Shown: positions 53,479-63,851 of the stretch, piece after piece
How the letters are laid out: every line of letters starts with the position of its first letter
Numbering within the stretch: position 1 is the stretch's first letter
Position numbers and translations under genes: made by a program
Source: Sphingomonadaceae bacterium
GTDB lineage: Bacteria; Pseudomonadota; Alphaproteobacteria; Sphingomonadales; Sphingomonadaceae
Direction of reading: 5' to 3'
Length of the DNA stretch: 64,000 nucleotides
Assembly: GCA_020850455.1 (NCBI GenBank)
Contig: JADZEQ010000012.1
Location: 1-64,000, forward strand
Notes under the pieces: model-generated
The model's database searches: none
Seen by the model: only the letters and a program-made list of their open reading frames with translations
What the model was told of the DNA's origin: nothing

Positions 53479-54954
53479 TTACGAAGCGTCGGTAACACCC
53501 ATGTGCAGCCCGCCACGCCGCCCCCGGTTACTGCGCCGCTCCTCCTCCAAACGGGCGCGGGCGACCAGCGAAATATCCTGCGCGCGCAGCCAATCGGGGG
53601 TGCCGACCGGCAGTCCCGCCATCGCCGCTTCGGACGCTTGTAGCGCGGGCCCCACCGCCCCTGTCAATAATTGCTGTTCCGCGCTGGCCAACCGTGCGCG
53701 TGGTTCATCGCCATTATGCGCATAAACAATGCCCAATTGATACCAGGCAAAGGGGTTGTCATTGTCGCGTGCCACGGCGGCGCGCAGCACCCTTTCCGCC
53801 TCGGCAAATTGGGCCGGATCCTCGGTCGCGATCAGCGCGTGGCTAAATAATGTGGCGATCAGGGGCGAGCCATCGCTTGCCGCCACCGCCTGCCGCAGGG
53901 GGGCAATTGCATCTGCTGGCCGCCCTGATTCGAGCAAAATCTGCCCCTCCAGCTCCAGAAAATAGGGGTCATTGCCATTGCGCGCGACGAGGGTAGTTGC
54001 CTCCTGCAACGCCTCTGCCGGGTGGCCCGAACGATGATAGGCATAGGCGCGGGCATAGTGGGCGGGCACGCTGTCATCGCTGGTGGGGTAGCGTTGGAGC
54101 GTCAGGCGCGGTTCGCTGATATAGCCGATCAGCTTGGCGCGCACCCGCTGGAAACGTTCCTCCAGCGCCGGATCGGTCGGGGTGTTCCACGCCGGGTCAT
54201 GGCTATAGGCATCGCGCAGAAACTGGATGCGATCACCCGACAAGGGGTGGGTGCGGGCATAGGCCTGTGCATCATCCTGCGGTACATTATACCGCATTTC
54301 GAGGTTGAGGAGCTTCTGGAAAAACTGGATTGACCCTTGCCCGCTGACCCCGGCGGCCGACAAATAACGGGCGCCTGCGGCATCTGCGGTGGCTTCCTGC
54401 ACCCGGCTATAGGCAAGGTAGCTGCCCAATGCCGCCTGTTGTCCGGCCGCCAAAATCCCCATGCCTGCTTCGCCGCCGCCCGCCGCCATGGCCGCCGCAC
54501 CGAGGAGGAGGGAGAGGAGGGCAATCCCCGATGCTTTTTCAATGCCATCGGTGCGCACCGCATGGCCGCCCGCGACATGCCCTAGTTCATGGGCGATGAC
54601 GCCCTGCACCTGATTGGCATTGTCGGCATTTTCGATCAGCCCGGTGTGGATATAAACCACCTGACCACCCGCGACAAAGGCGTTGATCGACGGATCGTTG
54701 ATCATCACGATACGGACATCGGCAGGCTGTAATCCCGCCGCGCGGATCAGCGGGTTGGAAATATCATTGAGCAGCGCCTCCGTCTCTGCATCGCGCAGGA
54801 TCGATTGGGCCAGCAATGGCTGTGTGGCGAAACCGGTCAGCGCGACCAGCGCAAGCAAATAGGCGAACAGCTTCATCACGCTGGCCATAGTCCCAATTTG
54901 GCGGCGGGCCAAATGGCTTTGTGTGCGCCGCCGATAGACCCGCGCATCATGCAC
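53479..54954 (-). CDS. M48 family metalloprotease with TPR region (BepA-like)
   Basis: GVIAHELGHVAGGHAVR (HExxH) and C-terminal helical repeats; signal peptide after internal Met. Confidence 0.93.
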   Translation of the reverse strand: MHDARVYRRRTQSHLARRQIGTMASVMKLFAYLLALVALTGFATQPLLAQSILRDAETEALLNDISNPLIRAAGLQPADVRIVMINDPSINAFVAGGQVVYIHTGLIENADNANQVQGVIAHELGHVAGGHAVRTDGIEKASGIALLSLLLGAAAMAAGGGEAGMGILAAGQQAALGSYLAYSRVQEATADAAGARYLSAAGVSGQGSIQFFQKLLNLEMRYNVPQDDAQAYARTHPLSGDRIQFLRDAYSHDPAWNTPTDPALEERFQRVRAKLIGYISEPRLTLQRYPTSDDSVPAHYARAYAYHRSGHPAEALQEATTLVARNGNDPYFLELEGQILLESGRPADAIAPLRQAVAASDGSPLIATLFSHALIATEDPAQFAEAERVLRAAVARDNDNPFAWYQLGIVYAHNGDEPRARLASAEQQLLTGAVGPALQASEAAMAGLPVGTPDWLRAQDISLVARARLEEERRSNRGRRGGLHMGVTDAS

Positions 54955-55216
54955 CTTGGTTCAGGAAGAAAAAGAAGTAGAGGATGGTCTGTTCGCGCGA
55001 CAGCCCCTCACCACGGCCCAGCGACCGGCCCGACGCGTCATAGATGCGGTCTCCATCCATCCGCCCGAGGCTACGGCCCGACGCGTCATAGAAACGATCG
55101 CCATCGACGCGCCCCACGGCTCTACCCGATGCATCATAGACACGCTGTGTAGCAGCAGGCGTCGCGACAGGCAGAGCCATGGCCACCACCAGCGCAAATA
55201 TTGCCCCGTGTCGCAT
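54947..55216 (-). CDS. Small exported protein with three 16-aa YDASGR repeats
   Basis: MRHGAIFALVVAMALPVATPAATQRV YDASGRAVGRVDGDRF YDASGRSLGRMDGDRI YDASGRSLGRGEGLSR... Confidence 0.75.
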   Translation of the reverse strand: MRHGAIFALVVAMALPVATPAATQRVYDASGRAVGRVDGDRFYDASGRSLGRMDGDRIYDASGRSLGRGEGLSREQTILYFFFFLNQGA

Positions 55217-55392
55217 ATTGGGTGCTCCCTATTCCGGTGGGGCACCATCGGACAGCGGGTCTGAACCGTTGGTGAAGCCCGCAGCCGCAGCCCCAAGATG
55301 GAACGGCCCCGCCATATGGGCAGGGCCGTTCCATTTTCATGGCGATTTGCACGCGCGGCTATGCGCGGGTGCGCGCTTAAGGCGTCGTGGCC

Positions 55393-58140
55393 CTAGCCAA
55401 AGGTTTTTTGCCACCAACCGCGACGGCGCGGGGTTGCGTCATCAGCCACTTCGCCCTCGGCGGCGACAGATTCTGCCTGCGTGACAGGCGTGACAGGCGC
55501 GGCAGCTTCCGCTGCGGCGGGTGTCTGCACCGAGTCATTGGCCGCGTCACCGGCCGTATCATCGGCCTTCTTGCGGCTGCGCCGTGCGGGCTTTGCCTGT
55601 GCATCCTCGGCGGGTGCTGCGGCTTCGCTTGCCGTCTTGGCTTTGCGCGGTGCGCGCTTGGGCTTGACGGGGGCAGCCTCCGCGGCGTCGGCATCCGGCA
55701 GTGCTGCAACCCCAGCTTCGGTTGCAACCTCGGCTGCAGCCTCCGTTGCTGCGGCCTTGCGGCTGCGGCGTTTGGGTTTGGCCGGTGCTGCGACCTGTCC
55801 TGCGGCATCATCGGCGGTGCTGACAGGATTATCGCTGTCTTCTGGCGCATCGCTGTGCGATGTGCTGCTGTCGCCGGCCATTTCAGCAGCTATGTCGCTT
55901 TGGCTACCAGCTTCACGGTCGCGCCGCGCCCGGCCACCGCGACGCCCACGACGGCGACGGCGTGCCTTGCCATCCTCCGCATTGTCGCTGTCATTATAGC
56001 CACCATGGTCTTCGCCATCGCCATCGTTGCGCGGTGCAGCTTCAGGCGCATCATTGGCAACTTCACTCTCGCTGTCGCCACCGCTGGCGCTTCTGTGCGA
56101 ATCGCGGTCGTGCGCATCGCGGCGCTGGCCGCCGCGCCGCCGCCGTCGCTTACGACCATTGCGGTCGCCATCGCGCGCATCGCGGGGCGAAGCATCTTCG
56201 CCCCCGTCGGCATCATCCCCTTCGAAATCCGCCACATCGCCGTCATCTTCATCAACATGGCGGATTGGGGTAAATTCGGCGCGCCGTTCGGGCGGTGGGC
56301 CGGACCCATCGACGGTCATGCGTGCCCCCTCCGTCTCGCCATCGGGCAAGACGTCAATCCGCACGCCATAGCGCGCCTCTATTTCGGCGAGTTCGGCACG
56401 CTTGTTGTTGAGGACATAGATGGTTGCTTCTTGACTGGCGCGCAGGACAAGCCGGCTCGAAAGGCCGCGTGCCGCCTCTTCCTCGAGGAGGCGCAACGCA
56501 CTTAACCCTGCCGAACTGGCGGTGCGGACAAGCCCCGTTCCCTCACAATGCGGGCAGGCGCGTGTCGATGCCTCCAGCACCCCGGTGCGCAGCCGCTGAC
56601 GGCTCATTTCCATCAGGCCAAAGCCCGAAATCCGCCCAAGCTGAATGCGCGCCCGGTCATTTTTCAGCGCGTCACGCATCGCCCGTTCGACCTTGCGGAC
56701 GTGGCTGCCCACTTCCATGTCGATAAAGTCGATGACGACCAGCCCCGCCATATCGCGCAACCGCAATTGGCGCGCGATTTCATAGGCGGCTTCCAAATTG
56801 GTGTTGAGCGCTGTTTGCTCGATATTATGTTCGCGGGTCGAACGGCCCGAGTTAATGTCGATGCTGACCAACGCTTCGGTCGGATTGATGATGAGGTATC
56901 CGCCCGATTTCAACTGCACCAGCGGCTGGTACATGGCGGACAGCTGATCCTCTGCACCATAGCGCTGGAACAGCGACACGGTATCGCCATAATGCTTCAC
57001 CCGCCGCGCATGGCTGGGCATCAGCAATTTCATAAAGTCCTTGGCGGCGCGATATCCCTCATCCCCCTCCACCAAGACTTCGTCGATGTCGCTATTATAA
57101 ATATCGCGAATCGCCCGCTTGATGAGGTCGCTGTCCGAATGAATCAGTGCGGGGGCTTGCGAATCCAGAGTCTTTTCGCGGATTTCGTCCCACAGGCGCG
57201 CCAGATAATCAAAGTCGCGCTTAATTTCGGTCTTGGTGCGTTCCATCCCCGCCGTGCGCACGATGCAGCCCATGCTGCTCGGCAGGCCCAGATCATCAAT
57301 GACCGATTTCAGCCTTTTGCGGTCGCTCGCCGAATTAATCTTGCGGCTGATTCCGCCGCCATGGCTCGAATTGGGCATGAGCACGCAATAGCGGCCCGCA
57401 AGGCTGAGGTAGGATGTCAGCGCCGCGCCCTTATTGCCGCGTTCTTCCTTGACCACCTGTACCAGCAGCACCTGACGGCGGCGGATGACGTCTTGAATCT
57501 TGTACCGACGGTGCGGCGAACGGCGATAGCTCGCATCGTCGCCATTTTGCCCGTCCTGCCCGCGATGATCGCCGCGTGCCCGCCCGCGCCGACGCCCGCG
57601 CCGTTCGCGTGGGCCGCCTTCACGGCGCCGTGCATCGCCATTTTCGGCGTCTGCATCGTCGTTGCCCGCATCATGTTCGGCGCCATCTTCGGCGCCATCA
57701 TCCAGCGCATCATCGCCAGCAGCCAGATCTTCGCTGTCGTCCCCCTCTTCGCCCTCTTCGCCATCGAGCGGTAGCGGCGGCGTGATATCCTCTACCTCAC
57801 CCTCCAGCTCCTCCATTTCCTCTTCGGCGCGCATCGCGGCATCGGCGGCGGCCTGTTCGGCCAGATCGCGCATCAATGCATCGCGGTCTTCCTTGGGGAT
57901 TTGGAAATAATCGGGGTGGATTTCGCTGAACGCCAAAAAACCGTGGCGGTTGCCGCCATATTCAACAAAGGCTGCCTGTAACGAGGGTTCGACCCGCGTT
58001 ACCTTTGCCAGATAAATATTGCCTTTGAGCTGTTTATGCTCAGCCGACTCGAAGTCAAATTCCTCGATCCGGTTCCCTTTGACGACGGCAACGCGGGTTT
58101 CCTCCCGGTGGCGTGCGTCGATCAACATACGCGTGGACAT
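55393..58140 (-). CDS. rne: Ribonuclease E/G
   Basis: MSTRMLIDARHREETRVAVVKGNRIEEFDFES...VIDFIDMEVGSHVRKVERAMRDALKNDRARIQLGRISGFGLMEMSRQRLR; CPHCEGTG zinc link; long Ala/Arg/acidic C-terminus. Confidence 0.97.
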   Translation of the reverse strand: MSTRMLIDARHREETRVAVVKGNRIEEFDFESAEHKQLKGNIYLAKVTRVEPSLQAAFVEYGGNRHGFLAFSEIHPDYFQIPKEDRDALMRDLAEQAAADAAMRAEEEMEELEGEVEDITPPLPLDGEEGEEGDDSEDLAAGDDALDDGAEDGAEHDAGNDDADAENGDARRREGGPRERRGRRRGRARGDHRGQDGQNGDDASYRRSPHRRYKIQDVIRRRQVLLVQVVKEERGNKGAALTSYLSLAGRYCVLMPNSSHGGGISRKINSASDRKRLKSVIDDLGLPSSMGCIVRTAGMERTKTEIKRDFDYLARLWDEIREKTLDSQAPALIHSDSDLIKRAIRDIYNSDIDEVLVEGDEGYRAAKDFMKLLMPSHARRVKHYGDTVSLFQRYGAEDQLSAMYQPLVQLKSGGYLIINPTEALVSIDINSGRSTREHNIEQTALNTNLEAAYEIARQLRLRDMAGLVVIDFIDMEVGSHVRKVERAMRDALKNDRARIQLGRISGFGLMEMSRQRLRTGVLEASTRACPHCEGTGLVRTASSAGLSALRLLEEEAARGLSSRLVLRASQEATIYVLNNKRAELAEIEARYGVRIDVLPDGETEGARMTVDGSGPPPERRAEFTPIRHVDEDDGDVADFEGDDADGGEDASPRDARDGDRNGRKRRRRRGGQRRDAHDRDSHRSASGGDSESEVANDAPEAAPRNDGDGEDHGGYNDSDNAEDGKARRRRRGRRGGRARRDREAGSQSDIAAEMAGDSSTSHSDAPEDSDNPVSTADDAAGQVAAPAKPKRRSRKAAATEAAAEVATEAGVAALPDADAAEAAPVKPKRAPRKAKTASEAAAPAEDAQAKPARRSRKKADDTAGDAANDSVQTPAAAEAAAPVTPVTQAESVAAEGEVADDATPRRRGWWQKTFG

Positions 58141-58726
58141 GTAAAATTCTCCGGCTCCGCCGCCCGCGCCGCAAGGGCGGGGCGGAAGGAGCGATTAAGG
58201 CGGCGCGCGCTACCGGCGGTGGGGCGACCCAATGGGCCGGTCCCGCACACGCCAAAATTGGCGGCGGCATCGAAACTAAAATTTGGGAATGGCCGGTGTC
58301 CCCCACCGGCCGGCTATGTGGATAAAAGGGTGCGTGCGCACCGCTCAAGCCCCGCCCCAGTCCAGCATCGCCGGTCAGTGAAGGGGGAAAATGGGCGGAC
58401 ATTCGCTCTCTTTCGGTTCGATGGCGGCGAAGGCCCCGTGAAAATGGGGGGCGCGCGACACCAGCAAATTTCGTCATCCCGGCCATGATGTGGCGCATCG
58501 GCGCGGCACAGGCGCGGGATGCTGTCCTGCTAGCAGTCAAAGCCGCGCGGGGCAACAGGCGGGGCAATGGCGACGTGCGAATCATGACCAACACCGCGTT
58601 AACCGCTTTCATGAAGCGTGAATTACCGGGGCGCGTGCCAATGGGGGCAGGATTGGCGCGCTGCGAACGGGGCATTTCACCCGTCGGGTTTGTCGCCAGT
58701 GCGTGTTTTTGGGGCCGGTGCAACGC

Positions 58727-60007
58727 ATGACAAAGCGACACTCGACGAAGGCAGGGTTAATTCGCCATAAGGGCAAGGTGCTAAGCCTGTTCGCCCTTGC
58801 CGCCGCTTTATTCCCTCTGTCGCCAGCGCTCGCGGGCGTGCTGACGGCTGTGGAGGTTAGCGGTAATGACGTGACGCTCAGCTTTAACGGGCCGGGCGGC
58901 GAAGCGGCGGCGCTGGCGCTGGGCAGCCCCAACCGTATTGCGATTGACGTTGCAGGTCATAGTCCCGGTGCACCGGTGCAGCCGACCGGTGGTGCCGTGC
59001 GCAGCGTGCGTCAGGGGCGCATGCCCGGTAATGGCGTGCGCATCGTGCTCGACCTCAATGGGCCGATGGGCGTTGGCCCGATGCATTATTCACCCGACGG
59101 GCGACAGATATATTTTCGCATTGCCCCGGGACTTGGCAGCGAACAGGCGCTGTCGCCGATCCTTGATCATATGCCGACACTCGCCATGGCGCGGATGGTT
59201 GAACGACGTTATTCCGTAACGGTGCCGATCGGCACACCAGCGACCAGCCTGCCGCTGCCGTCGATTGATGGGCCGAATAACCCGGCGCTGCCGCTGGTGG
59301 TGGTGGATGCAGGGCATGGCGGGCATGACCCCGGCGCAATCTCACCCGATGGTCGTTACCGTGAAGAGGATGTGACGCTCGCCATCGCGCGGCGGGTGCG
59401 CGATGCGCTGGTTGCCAGCGGGCGGGTGCGGGTCGCGCTGACCCGCGATTCGGATCGCTTTTTGGTGCTCGAGGAACGCTACGGCCTTGCGCGGCGATTG
59501 GGCGCGGATTTGTTCATCTCGATCCACGCCGATTCGGCGGAAAATACGGGGGCAACAGGGGCTTCCATCTATACGCTTTCCGAAACCGCCTCGGATCGGG
59601 AGGCATCGCGCCTCGCCGCACGCGAAAACCGCGCCAATATTTTGAATGGCATCGATTTGGGCGGTGAAAATGCCGATGTCCGGTCGATATTGATTGATTT
59701 GGCGCAGCGCGAAACGATGAACCTTTCGGTCGATTTTGCCCGCACCTTGCAACGTACGGCGGGCAGCGACATTCCTTTTCGCCAAGCTGCATTGCGCCAC
59801 GCGGGCTTTGTCGTCCTGAAAGCGCCCGACATGCCATCGGTGCTGCTCGAAACCGGCTTTATCTCCAACAATGATGATGCGGCACGGCTGGCCAGCGCCA
59901 GCGGTCAGAACGCGATTGCGCGCGGCGTGCGCGAAGCGGTGCTGACCCATTTCGCCCGCCGCCTCGACAATGGTGCAGGCACGACGACCATAGCGGCGCG
60001 GCGCTGA
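58727..60007 (+). CDS. N-acetylmuramoyl-L-alanine amidase with AMIN-like N-terminal domain
   Basis: VVVDAGHGGHDPGAI...LFISIHADSAEN...VLLETGFISNNDDA. Confidence 0.94.
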   Translation: MTKRHSTKAGLIRHKGKVLSLFALAAALFPLSPALAGVLTAVEVSGNDVTLSFNGPGGEAAALALGSPNRIAIDVAGHSPGAPVQPTGGAVRSVRQGRMPGNGVRIVLDLNGPMGVGPMHYSPDGRQIYFRIAPGLGSEQALSPILDHMPTLAMARMVERRYSVTVPIGTPATSLPLPSIDGPNNPALPLVVVDAGHGGHDPGAISPDGRYREEDVTLAIARRVRDALVASGRVRVALTRDSDRFLVLEERYGLARRLGADLFISIHADSAENTGATGASIYTLSETASDREASRLAARENRANILNGIDLGGENADVRSILIDLAQRETMNLSVDFARTLQRTAGSDIPFRQAALRHAGFVVLKAPDMPSVLLETGFISNNDDAARLASASGQNAIARGVREAVLTHFARRLDNGAGTTTIAARR

Positions 60008-60070
60008 ACGCGCCGACATCTGCATCTGGACGCTGGCAGATGCGATAATTCATGCTAAGGGCGCATCTCC

Positions 60071-62674
60071 ATGTCTGATGCGCCGCAAACCCCCGCCAAT
60101 CATGCCGCCGAAGCATTGCCGCCGCTGCGTTTGCGGCTGTCGCGCGGCGCCCAAGGGTTGGGCGCGGCGCTGGTCGATGGCATGCGTGAGGGGCGCGATG
60201 CCGTCCGCACCTTATTTTCCGCCAATTGGCACCGGCGCTGGTTCCGCTGGCTGAGCTATGCGGGGGCTGCGGCGCTACTGTCCTTTTTTGCGCTGTGGTT
60301 CTTTGTCATTCGCGGGCTGCCCGACGCATCGACATTGGTCAATTATCAGCCACCGCTCCCCACCATCGTGCGCGATGTGGATGGCATGCCAACGCACAGC
60401 TTTGCCCGCGAACGGCGTGTGCAGCTTGATTATAATGAATATCCGCCGCTGCTGGTGCGCGCCTTTATGGCGGCCGAAGATCGCACTTTTTTCAGCCATG
60501 GCGGGGTCGATTACCCCGGGTTTTTCGGTGCGGTTTTCGACTATGTCACCAAAATCGGGTCGGGTGAACGCGCGCGCGGCGGATCGACCATCACCCAGCA
60601 GGTCGCCAAAAATATCCTGCTTGGCGACGAATATTCGATTACCCGCAAGCTCAAGGAAATCATCGTCGCCTATCGGATAGAAGGGGCGTTGACCAAACAG
60701 CAGATCATGACCCTATACCTCAATGAAATACCATTGGGGCGGCAGAGTTTTGGCGTGCAGGCGGCAGCGCGCGCCTATTTCGACAAGGATGTTGGCGAAC
60801 TGACGCTGCCTGAAATGGCATTTTTGGCGACCTTGCCCAAGGCACCCGAACGCTATGGTCGGCGTGGGCAGGAACAGGCGGCCATCGCGCGGCGCAATTA
60901 TGTGCTCAATGAAATGCTGCGCAATGGTTGGATTACAGAGGCGCAGCGCGCGGCCGCTGCTGCGGCGCCGCTGGGGCTGATTGACCGGCGCGCCGAACAA
61001 TTTCAGGCGGTTGGCGGCTATTATATGGAGGAAGTGCGCCGCGAACTCATCGACCGCTTTGGTGAAAATGCGACCGACGGCCCGCACGGCGTTTATACCG
61101 GCGGGCTTTGGGTGCGCACGGCCTATAATGGGCGGCTTCAGGCGGTCGCCGAACAATCGATGCGTCAGGCGATGCTGCGCTACCATGGCAATCGCGGCTG
61201 GTCAGGGCCGCTCGGCACCATTCCGGTCGATGACCGCTGGCAGAGCCGCTTGCAATCAACCTTTATCGGCATTGATTTTGACGCTTGGCGGGTGGCCGTT
61301 GTCCTCGAAAAAGGGGCGAGCAGCGCGCATATCGGCATGCCCAATGGGGATGAGGGGGATTTGCCCGCCGGTTATGCGGCGATGTCGGCGACCGGCGGTG
61401 GCACCGCCTTTGCCAAATTGCGGGTGGGTGACATCATCCTCGTCAAACTGGTGGCAGGCACGACCTATCAATTGCGCACCGTGCCGGGGATTTCGGGTGG
61501 TTTTGTCGCGCAAAGCACCTCCTCCGGCCGGGTATTTGCGATGCAAGGCGGCTTTGATTCGCGCCTGTCGAGCTTTAACCGCGCGACGCAGGCGATGCGT
61601 CAGCCCGGCTCGACGATTAAGCCCTTTGTCTATGCGACCGCGCTCGACCATGGGATGACGCCCGCTTCGATCGTCGTCGATGGCAGTTTTTGCGTTGATC
61701 AGTCGGCCAGTCTGGGGCGCAAATGTTTCCGCAATTCGGGTGGCGGCGCGGCGGGGCCGCAAACGATCCGCTGGGGGCTGGAACAATCGCGCAATTTGAT
61801 GACGGTTCGCACGGCGAGCCAGGTCGGCATGCAAAATGTCGTCGGCACATTCCGCACCATGGGGATTGGCGAATATCCCCCCTATCTCGCCTTTGCATTG
61901 GGTGCCGGGGAAACCACGGTGCAGCGTATGACCAATGGCTTTGCGATGCTGATCAACCATGGCCGCGAATTGCGCCCGCACCTGATTGATTATGTGCAGG
62001 ACCGTTCGGGCAAGGTGATATTCCCTGAAAATTGGCGCGCCTGTCAGGGGTGCAACGCGCCCGACTGGAACGGTGGGCCGATGCCGCGCTTTGCACAGAC
62101 CGGGCGGCAATTGATGGATCCGATGACCGCCTATCAAACCGTCCATATGCTGGAAGGGGTGGTGTTGCGTGGTACGGCGACGATGCTGCGTGATATGAAC
62201 CGCCCGTTGATGGGCAAGACAGGGACGACGACTGGTCCGACCGACGTCTGGTTTATCGGCGGCACGCCCGATTGGGTGGCGGGCGTCTATCTCGGTTATG
62301 ACCGGCCGCGCAATCTAGGCGGCGGGGCCTTTGGTGGCACCATGGCAGCCCCCATTTTCAAGACCTATGCGCAGGCTGCCGTGCGCGGTGAACCCGCGCT
62401 GCCCTTTGTCGCGCCAGAGGGGATACGCATGGTGCGCATCGAACGGCGGTCGGGCCAGCGCGTCTATGGCGCATGGCCGACCAATGAACCGACATCGCCG
62501 GTAATTTGGGAAGCCTTTAAGCCCGAAAGCGAACCGCGCCGCGCGATGCGGACAGAAGAAGTGCCGACCCAGCCGGTCGCGCGTCGTGCCGCGCCCAGCG
62601 CGACGACCAACAATCGTCCGCGCAACCGCGACGATGAATTTTTGGATCGACAGGGCGGCGGCGGCATTTATTGA
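60071..62674 (+). CDS. Penicillin-binding protein 1A
   Basis: GT51: AAEDRTFFSHGGVDYPG, GGSTITQQVAKNILL; TP: MRQPGSTIKPFVY, GKTGTT. Confidence 0.96.
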   Translation: MSDAPQTPANHAAEALPPLRLRLSRGAQGLGAALVDGMREGRDAVRTLFSANWHRRWFRWLSYAGAAALLSFFALWFFVIRGLPDASTLVNYQPPLPTIVRDVDGMPTHSFARERRVQLDYNEYPPLLVRAFMAAEDRTFFSHGGVDYPGFFGAVFDYVTKIGSGERARGGSTITQQVAKNILLGDEYSITRKLKEIIVAYRIEGALTKQQIMTLYLNEIPLGRQSFGVQAAARAYFDKDVGELTLPEMAFLATLPKAPERYGRRGQEQAAIARRNYVLNEMLRNGWITEAQRAAAAAAPLGLIDRRAEQFQAVGGYYMEEVRRELIDRFGENATDGPHGVYTGGLWVRTAYNGRLQAVAEQSMRQAMLRYHGNRGWSGPLGTIPVDDRWQSRLQSTFIGIDFDAWRVAVVLEKGASSAHIGMPNGDEGDLPAGYAAMSATGGGTAFAKLRVGDIILVKLVAGTTYQLRTVPGISGGFVAQSTSSGRVFAMQGGFDSRLSSFNRATQAMRQPGSTIKPFVYATALDHGMTPASIVVDGSFCVDQSASLGRKCFRNSGGGAAGPQTIRWGLEQSRNLMTVRTASQVGMQNVVGTFRTMGIGEYPPYLAFALGAGETTVQRMTNGFAMLINHGRELRPHLIDYVQDRSGKVIFPENWRACQGCNAPDWNGGPMPRFAQTGRQLMDPMTAYQTVHMLEGVVLRGTATMLRDMNRPLMGKTGTTTGPTDVWFIGGTPDWVAGVYLGYDRPRNLGGGAFGGTMAAPIFKTYAQAAVRGEPALPFVAPEGIRMVRIERRSGQRVYGAWPTNEPTSPVIWEAFKPESEPRRAMRTEEVPTQPVARRAAPSATTNNRPRNRDDEFLDRQGGGGIY

Positions 62675-62723
62675 CGCTGCACGGCTGCGCCCATTTGACC
62701 CTATTTCGTGGAGAATATTTTTC

Positions 62724-63851
62724 ATGCGTGCCGATGCCGAATCCCTTGTCCGTCGCATAGATGCGGCGCTGGCGCTGGTGCGTCAGGCGCTGGGCTGGGA
62801 TGTTGCGCTGCGCCGGCTGGATGAGCTTAATGCGCGGGTTGAAGACCCCAATTTGTGGAACGACCCCAAGGCGGCCGAAGGGGTGATGCGCGAACGCCGC
62901 CGTCTCGACGCGGCCATCTCGACCGTGCGCGCGATCAGCGATGAAAAGGACGGGACGGTCGAACTGATCGAACTGGCGGAGATGGAGGGGGACGGTCCAC
63001 TCGCCGATGAAGCGGTCGCCAGCCTCGCCGCGCTGGCAGACCGGGCGGACAAGGACAAGGTTGCAGCACTGCTGTCGGGCGAAGCCGACGGCAATGACAG
63101 CTATATTGAAATCCACGCCGGCGCGGGCGGCACCGAAAGTCAGGATTGGGCCGAAATGCTGCAACGCATGTATATGCGCTGGGCGGAATCGCGCGGGTAT
63201 AAGGTCGATCTGGTGGAATATCAGTCAGGCGATACGGCGGGCATCAAATCGGCGACGATGCTGGTCAAGGGTGACAATGCCTATGGCTATGCCAAGACCG
63301 AAAGCGGGGTGCACCGGCTGGTGCGCATTTCCCCCTACGATAGTTCGGCGCGCCGCCACACCAGCTTTTCGAGCGTCTGGGTCTATCCGGTCATCGACGA
63401 TAATGTCGAAATAGAGGTGAATGAAAGCGACCTTAAAATCGACACTTACCGTGCGTCGGGCGCGGGGGGACAGCATGTTAACACCACCGATTCGGCGGTG
63501 CGCATCACCCATGTGCCGACCGGCATTGTGGTGGCGAGCCAGATCGACCGGTCGCAGCACAAGAACCGCGCCACCGCGATGAACATGCTCAAGGCCCGAT
63601 TGTACGAGGCGGAGATGCAAAGGCGCGAGGAAGCGGCATCGGGTGAATATGCCGCCAAGACCGACATTGGCTGGGGGCATCAGATACGTTCTTACGTCCT
63701 GCAACCCTATCAGATGGTGAAGGATTTGCGCACCGGTTTCACATCCCCCTCACCCGATGATGTGCTCGACGGGGAATTGGACGGTTTCATCGCCGCCGCG
63801 CTCGCACAGCGGGTGACCGGCGAAAAAATCGTGGTGGAGGATGTTGATTGA
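62724..63851 (+). CDS. prfB: Peptide chain release factor 2
   Basis: IHAGAGGTESQDWAEMLQRMYMRWAESRGYKV (GGQ region: RASGAGGQHVNTTDSAVRITH); continuous ORF. Confidence 0.97.
   Translation: MRADAESLVRRIDAALALVRQALGWDVALRRLDELNARVEDPNLWNDPKAAEGVMRERRRLDAAISTVRAISDEKDGTVELIELAEMEGDGPLADEAVASLAALADRADKDKVAALLSGEADGNDSYIEIHAGAGGTESQDWAEMLQRMYMRWAESRGYKVDLVEYQSGDTAGIKSATMLVKGDNAYGYAKTESGVHRLVRISPYDSSARRHTSFSSVWVYPVIDDNVEIEVNESDLKIDTYRASGAGGQHVNTTDSAVRITHVPTGIVVASQIDRSQHKNRATAMNMLKARLYEAEMQRREEAASGEYAAKTDIGWGHQIRSYVLQPYQMVKDLRTGFTSPSPDDVLDGELDGFIAAALAQRVTGEKIVVEDVD

Noticed and set aside
55298-55333. ATGGAACGGCCC...GGGCCGTTCCAT inverted repeat downstream of rne as a terminator
   Set aside because: Good stem, but the T-run is on the plus strand while flanking genes read on the minus strand; direction ambiguous, so not called
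55387-57774. 372-aa and 408-aa plus-strand ORFs opposite rne
   Set aside because: Shadow ORFs of the low-complexity Ala/Arg/acid-rich rne coding sequence
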